From: Vulcanisaeta distributa
GTDB lineage: Archaea > Thermoproteota > Thermoprotei > Thermoproteales > Thermocladiaceae
NCBI GenBank assembly: GCA_002506645.1
Contig: DAXY01000077.1
Location: 1 to 7,803 of the forward strand
Reading direction: 5' to 3'
Length of the DNA: 7,803 bases
Shown here piece after piece: positions 5,640 to 7,803 of the stretch. Position numbers and translations under genes: made by a program. The notes beneath the pieces are model-generated. The model was not told the origin of the DNA. It saw only the letters and a list, made by a program, of their open reading frames with translations, and made no database searches. Every line of letters starts with the position of its first letter. Position 1 is the first letter of the stretch.

Positions 5640-6386
5640 TTACCTATTGACGGCTCTTTGCTGCTCGGCCAAGCTCCTCAGGGCAGTCAATAACTCATCA
5701 ATTGATTTATTAGTGATCGCCAATGGTATACGTTCCCTCCTCGCTATTTCAAGGCCCAGGTAATCAGGCTTGTCAATGCCGTGCATGACCACTATGGCGG
5801 GCCTCAGGCTTGTGAACGCCATCATGGACTTTATCGCTATCATTGGTGACCTACCATACCTAACATTCGTAAAAACCGCAGCCCTCTGGGTAGTGCTGCC
5901 ATAGAGCTTTAGGTACTCATAGGATGGCACATCCAGGACAAGCTTTAGGCTATCAACGACCGTATATCCGTGAATGTCGGTATAGCCCTCGGGCTCAACG
6001 GCCATGGTGGCGCCTATGGCATTAACGAAATCACTAACCTCCACCGGTACGTCGAAGTCCCTCATATCGAGTATTGCCTCCCAAAACCTCTCACCACCAA
6101 GCTGCCTACTGAGTACATATAGCTTCTGACCACCCTTCTCAAGTTCGTAATCCACGAGGGCCTTGACAACCCTCCTAATGAATTGAGAGCCTGGCGACTT
6201 CCTACGGCCAGACTCATAGTCGCTGATTACGCTTGGTGAGGTTCCAAGCCTGGCGGCGAGCTCCGCCTGGGACATCTCGAAGAACTCACGCCACTTCCTA
6301 ATACCCTTACCAGGGTTGTCAGAAAGCACTATGTCACCGGCTATCCTAATCATAATATCCGTTATAAAACCCTCGTACTCAACCAT
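5640..6386 (-). CDS. Archaeal XRE-type HTH transcriptional regulator (248 aa)
   Basis: The N-terminal part holds a Cro/C1 helix-turn-helix (about 28-75) preceded by a conserved-looking helix IMIRIAGDIVLSDNPG (11-26). The HTH itself reads KWREFFEMSQAELAARLGTS (31-50), with recognition helix and turn SVISDYESGRRKSPGS (52-67). This resembles the archaeal 'predicted transcriptional regulator' group I associate with COG1709 (memory, unchecked). The C-terminal domain (about 130-248) is alpha/beta with several hydrophobic strands, including AIVVMHGID (197-205), and may sense a ligand or dimerise; no motif is recognised. Start choice: ATG 6386 gives the family-like N-terminus, MVEYEGFITD, and a TATA box about 26 bases upstream. 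A start at 6419 would add 11 residues (MHKYWTFVYFL) and also has a TATA-like element upstream, so it stays possible. It diverges from the sdh/frd operon and is a candidate regulator of it or of itself. Confidence 0.88.
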   Translation of the reverse strand: MVEYEGFITDIMIRIAGDIVLSDNPGKGIRKWREFFEMSQAELAARLGTSPSVISDYESGRRKSPGSQFIRRVVKALVDYELEKGGQKLYVLSRQLGGERFWEAILDMRDFDVPVEVSDFVNAIGATMAVEPEGYTDIHGYTVVDSLKLVLDVPSYEYLKLYGSTTQRAAVFTNVRYGRSPMIAIKSMMAFTSLRPAIVVMHGIDKPDYLGLEIARRERIPLAITNKSIDELLTALRSLAEQQRAVNR

Positions 6387-6408
6387 TAAGAAATAGACAA
6401 AAGTCCAG

Positions 6409-6415
6409 TATTTAT
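6409..6415 (-). promoter_or_regulatory. TATA box of the leftward regulator (short form)
   Basis: Read leftward the element is ATAAATA, centred about 26 bases before the ATG at 6386, so the message would be leaderless. It lies inside the first codons of the longer possible reading frame. That supports 6386 as the main start. Confidence 0.5.
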
Positions 6416-6440
6416 GCATTTTATCGCGTAGCCCACGGCA

Positions 6441-6448
6441 TTTATTAA
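6441..6448 (-). promoter_or_regulatory. Alternative TATA-like box for the leftward regulator (long form)
   Basis: Read leftward the element is TTAATAAA, about 25 bases before the alternative ATG at 6419. It would produce a leaderless transcript for an 11-residue longer protein. It is weaker than the call at 6409-6415 only because the longer N-terminus does not look family-like. Confidence 0.3.
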
Positions 6449-6469
6449 GGGGCCATTAACCAAGCCATT

Positions 6470-6490
6470 TTCTTCTCTTCAAGGGAAGAA
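6470..6490. repeat. Short inverted repeat abutting the sdhB TATA box
   Basis: TTCTTC (6470-6475) and GAAGAA (6485-6490) form a 6-bp inverted repeat with a 9-base spacer. The right arm ends at the base before the TATA box, in the position of the TFB recognition element. It could be a repressor site in the divergent promoter region, but arms this short and purine/pyrimidine-simple may be chance. Confidence 0.35.
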
Positions 6491-6498
6491 CTTATAAA
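6491..6498 (+). promoter_or_regulatory. TATA box of the sdh/frd operon
   Basis: CTTATAAA, preceded by the purine-rich GGGAAGAA (a plausible TFB recognition element), is centred about 27 bases before GTG 6522. It is the clearest promoter in the window. A leaderless message beginning near 6522 is predicted, since no Shine-Dalgarno sequence precedes the start. Confidence 0.68.
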
Positions 6499-6521
6499 GT
6501 CGTAATTGACAATAACTGAGC

Positions 6522-7334
6522 GTGTCCTCTCAACAAGCTGGCGGTTCATCACAGGCGATAGCCATTACGGAGAAGATAACAATCACAAAACCACCCCTTG
6601 GCTCACCCATTAAGCGCGCCTATACATTTAGGGTTAAGAGGTATGACCCGGAAAGGGGCGGTTATTACTGGCATGAGTATAAGGTGGAGCTCACGAATCA
6701 TGAAACGGTGCTTGACGGATTGATAAAGATTAAGTGGCATCAGGACGCCACATTATCATTCAGGTATAGCTGTAGGATGGGTATATGCGGCTCCTGCGGT
6801 ATGGTGATTAATGGCGTGCCGAGGCTCGCTTGCGAGACTAAGCCATATGACTTGGGCACCGACGTTATCACGGTAGAACCACTCAGCAATTTCGAACCAA
6901 TAAAGGACTTGGCCGCCGACTTCAGCGAATTCTTTAGGAAGCACAGGTCCGTTAAGCCCTGGCTCATTAGGAAGGATGAGGTTGAGCAATTCGAGAAGTT
7001 GGAGTCCTACTACCCACAGACTGAGGAGCAATTGAATGAATACCTCGAATTCGCGTATTGCATTAAGTGTGGCTTATGCTACGCGGCATGCCCAATGGTC
7101 TTCCTAAATAGGGACTACCTGGGACCGCAGGCTCTTGCGCAGGCGTATAGGTGGAGCGCGGATAATAGGGATGAGGGTGCCGTGCTTAGGCTTAAGGTAG
7201 TTGATGATGAGAACGGCGTTTGGTCATGCCACTACAGCGGGACCTGCAGTAAGGTATGCCCCAAGGACGTTGACCCGGCCCTGGCGATAAACCTTTTGAA
7301 GAACTGGTTATTAACAGGTAGGCGTAGGAGGTGA
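6522..7334 (+). CDS. sdhB: Succinate dehydrogenase/fumarate reductase iron-sulfur subunit
   Basis: This subunit passes electrons between the flavoprotein and the membrane quinone site through three iron-sulfur centres. All expected ligands are present: [2Fe-2S] C84, C89, C92 and C104 (SCRMGICGSCG, then C104); [4Fe-4S] C180, C183 and C186 with C246; [3Fe-4S] C190, C236 and C242. No extra cysteine occurs in C236-HYSGT-C242, so the third centre should be the ordinary three-iron type rather than the second four-iron cluster reported for Sulfolobus. CIKCGLCYAACP (180-191) and NGVWSC (231-236) resemble bacterial fumarate reductase FrdB as I remember it, while H237 is SdhB-like. The first 30 or so residues are a Ser/Gln-rich extension without an export signal, and the protein ends in RRRR. 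GTG 6522 is the start because an in-frame stop lies at 6513 and the TATA spacing fits. The anchor gene follows, overlapping its stop region. Confidence 0.94.
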   Translation: MSSQQAGGSSQAIAITEKITITKPPLGSPIKRAYTFRVKRYDPERGGYYWHEYKVELTNHETVLDGLIKIKWHQDATLSFRYSCRMGICGSCGMVINGVPRLACETKPYDLGTDVITVEPLSNFEPIKDLAADFSEFFRKHRSVKPWLIRKDEVEQFEKLESYYPQTEEQLNEYLEFAYCIKCGLCYAACPMVFLNRDYLGPQALAQAYRWSADNRDEGAVLRLKVVDDENGVWSCHYSGTCSKVCPKDVDPALAINLLKNWLLTGRRRR

Positions 7335-7335
7335 T
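7326..7335 (+). promoter_or_regulatory. Ten-base Shine-Dalgarno site of the anchor subunit gene
   Basis: AGGAGGTGAT is a full-length complement of the archaeal 16S rRNA tail, built into the last codons and stop of sdhB. It ends 4 bases before ATG 7340. It overlaps the other possible ATG at 7334, which therefore cannot be served by it. This decides for 7340 as the start. Confidence 0.82.
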
Positions 7336-7339
7336 GGGC

Positions 7340-7803
7340 ATGGCCCAGCAACAAAAGATTAAGAGAGTTCCGCCAAAGTGGTCCCTCTGGCTCAAGGGAC
7401 TTGATGAATGGTTACTAATATTTCAGAAGGTCAGTGGCGCAATACTAGTCCTTTACCTACTTGGGCATACCCTAGTGATATCCGCAGCACTTGGTTATGG
7501 CCACTTATCGCAATTAACATGGGAATCGGTCATTGGCACCGTGGAAGGGCCGGCAATTTATGGCCAAATACACGTGGGCACGGTGATCGAGTACTTAATA
7601 GCACTTTTGGCAGCTGTTCATGGAGCCAATGGGTTTAGGCTAATACTGACGCAGTACTTCGGCGTTGGTTTACCAAGGCCCGAGAGGCACACATTCCCAA
7701 GGGCAGTGCCTTCGGTTAAGAAAACTGGGCAGGCATTGCTTAAGTACATAGTCGTTGTTGTCGTCATAATATTCCTCATACTAGCAACACTAGTGGCCTT
7801 CAT
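7340..7803 (+). CDS. sdhC: Succinate dehydrogenase/fumarate reductase membrane anchor subunit (partial, SdhC-like)
   Basis: The frame is open from 7340 to the window edge (154 residues seen; the 3' end is missing). After a basic cytoplasmic N-terminus (KIKRVPPKWSLWLKG, 6-20) come hydrophobic segments at about 31-52, 78-104 and 135-154. FQKVSGAILVLYLLGH (28-43) resembles the arginine/Ser-Gly start of SdhC helix I, and AAVHGANGFRLI (91-102) fits the H..NG.R signature of the haem-binding second helix. H43, H78 and H94 are candidate haem ligands, H94 the best by motif. The protein would anchor the enzyme and carry the quinone site. A membrane-helix anchor argues against the Sulfolobus-type SdhE anchor with cysteine-rich CCG motifs. 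The start at ATG 7340 is set by the Shine-Dalgarno site; ATG 7334 is in frame and adds two residues. A second anchor and the flavoprotein gene may lie downstream, outside the window. Confidence 0.85.
   Translation, partial: MAQQQKIKRVPPKWSLWLKGLDEWLLIFQKVSGAILVLYLLGHTLVISAALGYGHLSQLTWESVIGTVEGPAIYGQIHVGTVIEYLIALLAAVHGANGFRLILTQYFGVGLPRPERHTFPRAVPSVKKTGQALLKYIVVVVVIIFLILATLVAF

Noticed and set aside
7334..7336. ATG 7334 as the anchor subunit start, overlapping the sdhB stop (TGATG)
   Set aside because: The ten-base Shine-Dalgarno site overlaps this ATG, so it cannot be used efficiently; ATG 7340 is correctly spaced.
7408..7638. Rightward open frame of 76 codons near the right edge
   Set aside because: It is out of frame with the SdhC-like gene, which has a perfect Shine-Dalgarno site and clear membrane helices; the shorter frame reads as a shadow.
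1..7803. A mobile element, CRISPR array, defence island or new multi-gene system
   Set aside because: No spaced repeats, transposase or integrase motifs, or att-like duplications are visible. Codon use looks uniform by eye, and nearly all genes belong to conserved housekeeping families.

Overview
The window looks like a piece of a crenarchaeal chromosome. It carries a complete archaeal box C/D RNP protein pair (Nop5 and fibrillarin), an archaeal Trm1, an archaeal UPF0200-type kinase-like protein and two archaeal HTH regulators. TATA boxes lie about 25-28 bases upstream of start codons. Arginine is coded mostly by AGG and isoleucine often by ATA. The mix of gene types and the codon style suggest a thermophilic Thermoproteales relative (Vulcanisaeta/Caldivirga-like). 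That placement is inference from gene content and was not checked by any search.

Layout. Bases 47-933 hold a small acidic protein of unknown function and a two-helix membrane protein with a glycosylatable external domain. Bases 980-3005 hold nop5 and the fibrillarin gene (flpA), each with its own promoter-like sequence; their products bind box C/D guide RNAs and 2'-O-methylate rRNA and tRNA. Bases 3054-5074 form a likely two-gene unit: an archaeal Cro/C1-type HTH protein, then trm1 (tRNA G26 dimethylation), 11 bases apart with a strong Shine-Dalgarno sequence. Bases 5101-5637 encode a P-loop kinase-like UPF0200 protein. Its 3' end almost touches that of a leftward HTH regulator gene (5640-6386). 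That regulator is divergent from a succinate dehydrogenase/fumarate reductase operon starting at 6522: the iron-sulfur subunit, then a membrane anchor subunit cut by the window edge. Genes cover almost everything; no gap exceeds about 140 bases.

How it fits together. The left two-thirds is an RNA-modification neighbourhood (2'-O-methylation and m2,2G26) with an HTH protein embedded in it. The right end is central and respiratory metabolism, headed by a divergent regulator. Most genes that begin a transcription unit look leaderless, while the two clearly operon-internal genes (trm1, sdhC) have near-perfect Shine-Dalgarno sequences.

I see no mobile element, CRISPR array, tRNA, rRNA or defence system, and no clear undescribed system. 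The most unusual local structures are three ATGs in three frames at 7-base spacing at the start of the 3054 gene, a 9-bp-arm palindrome covering the fibrillarin TATA box, and a fumarate-reductase-like signature in the iron-sulfur subunit.
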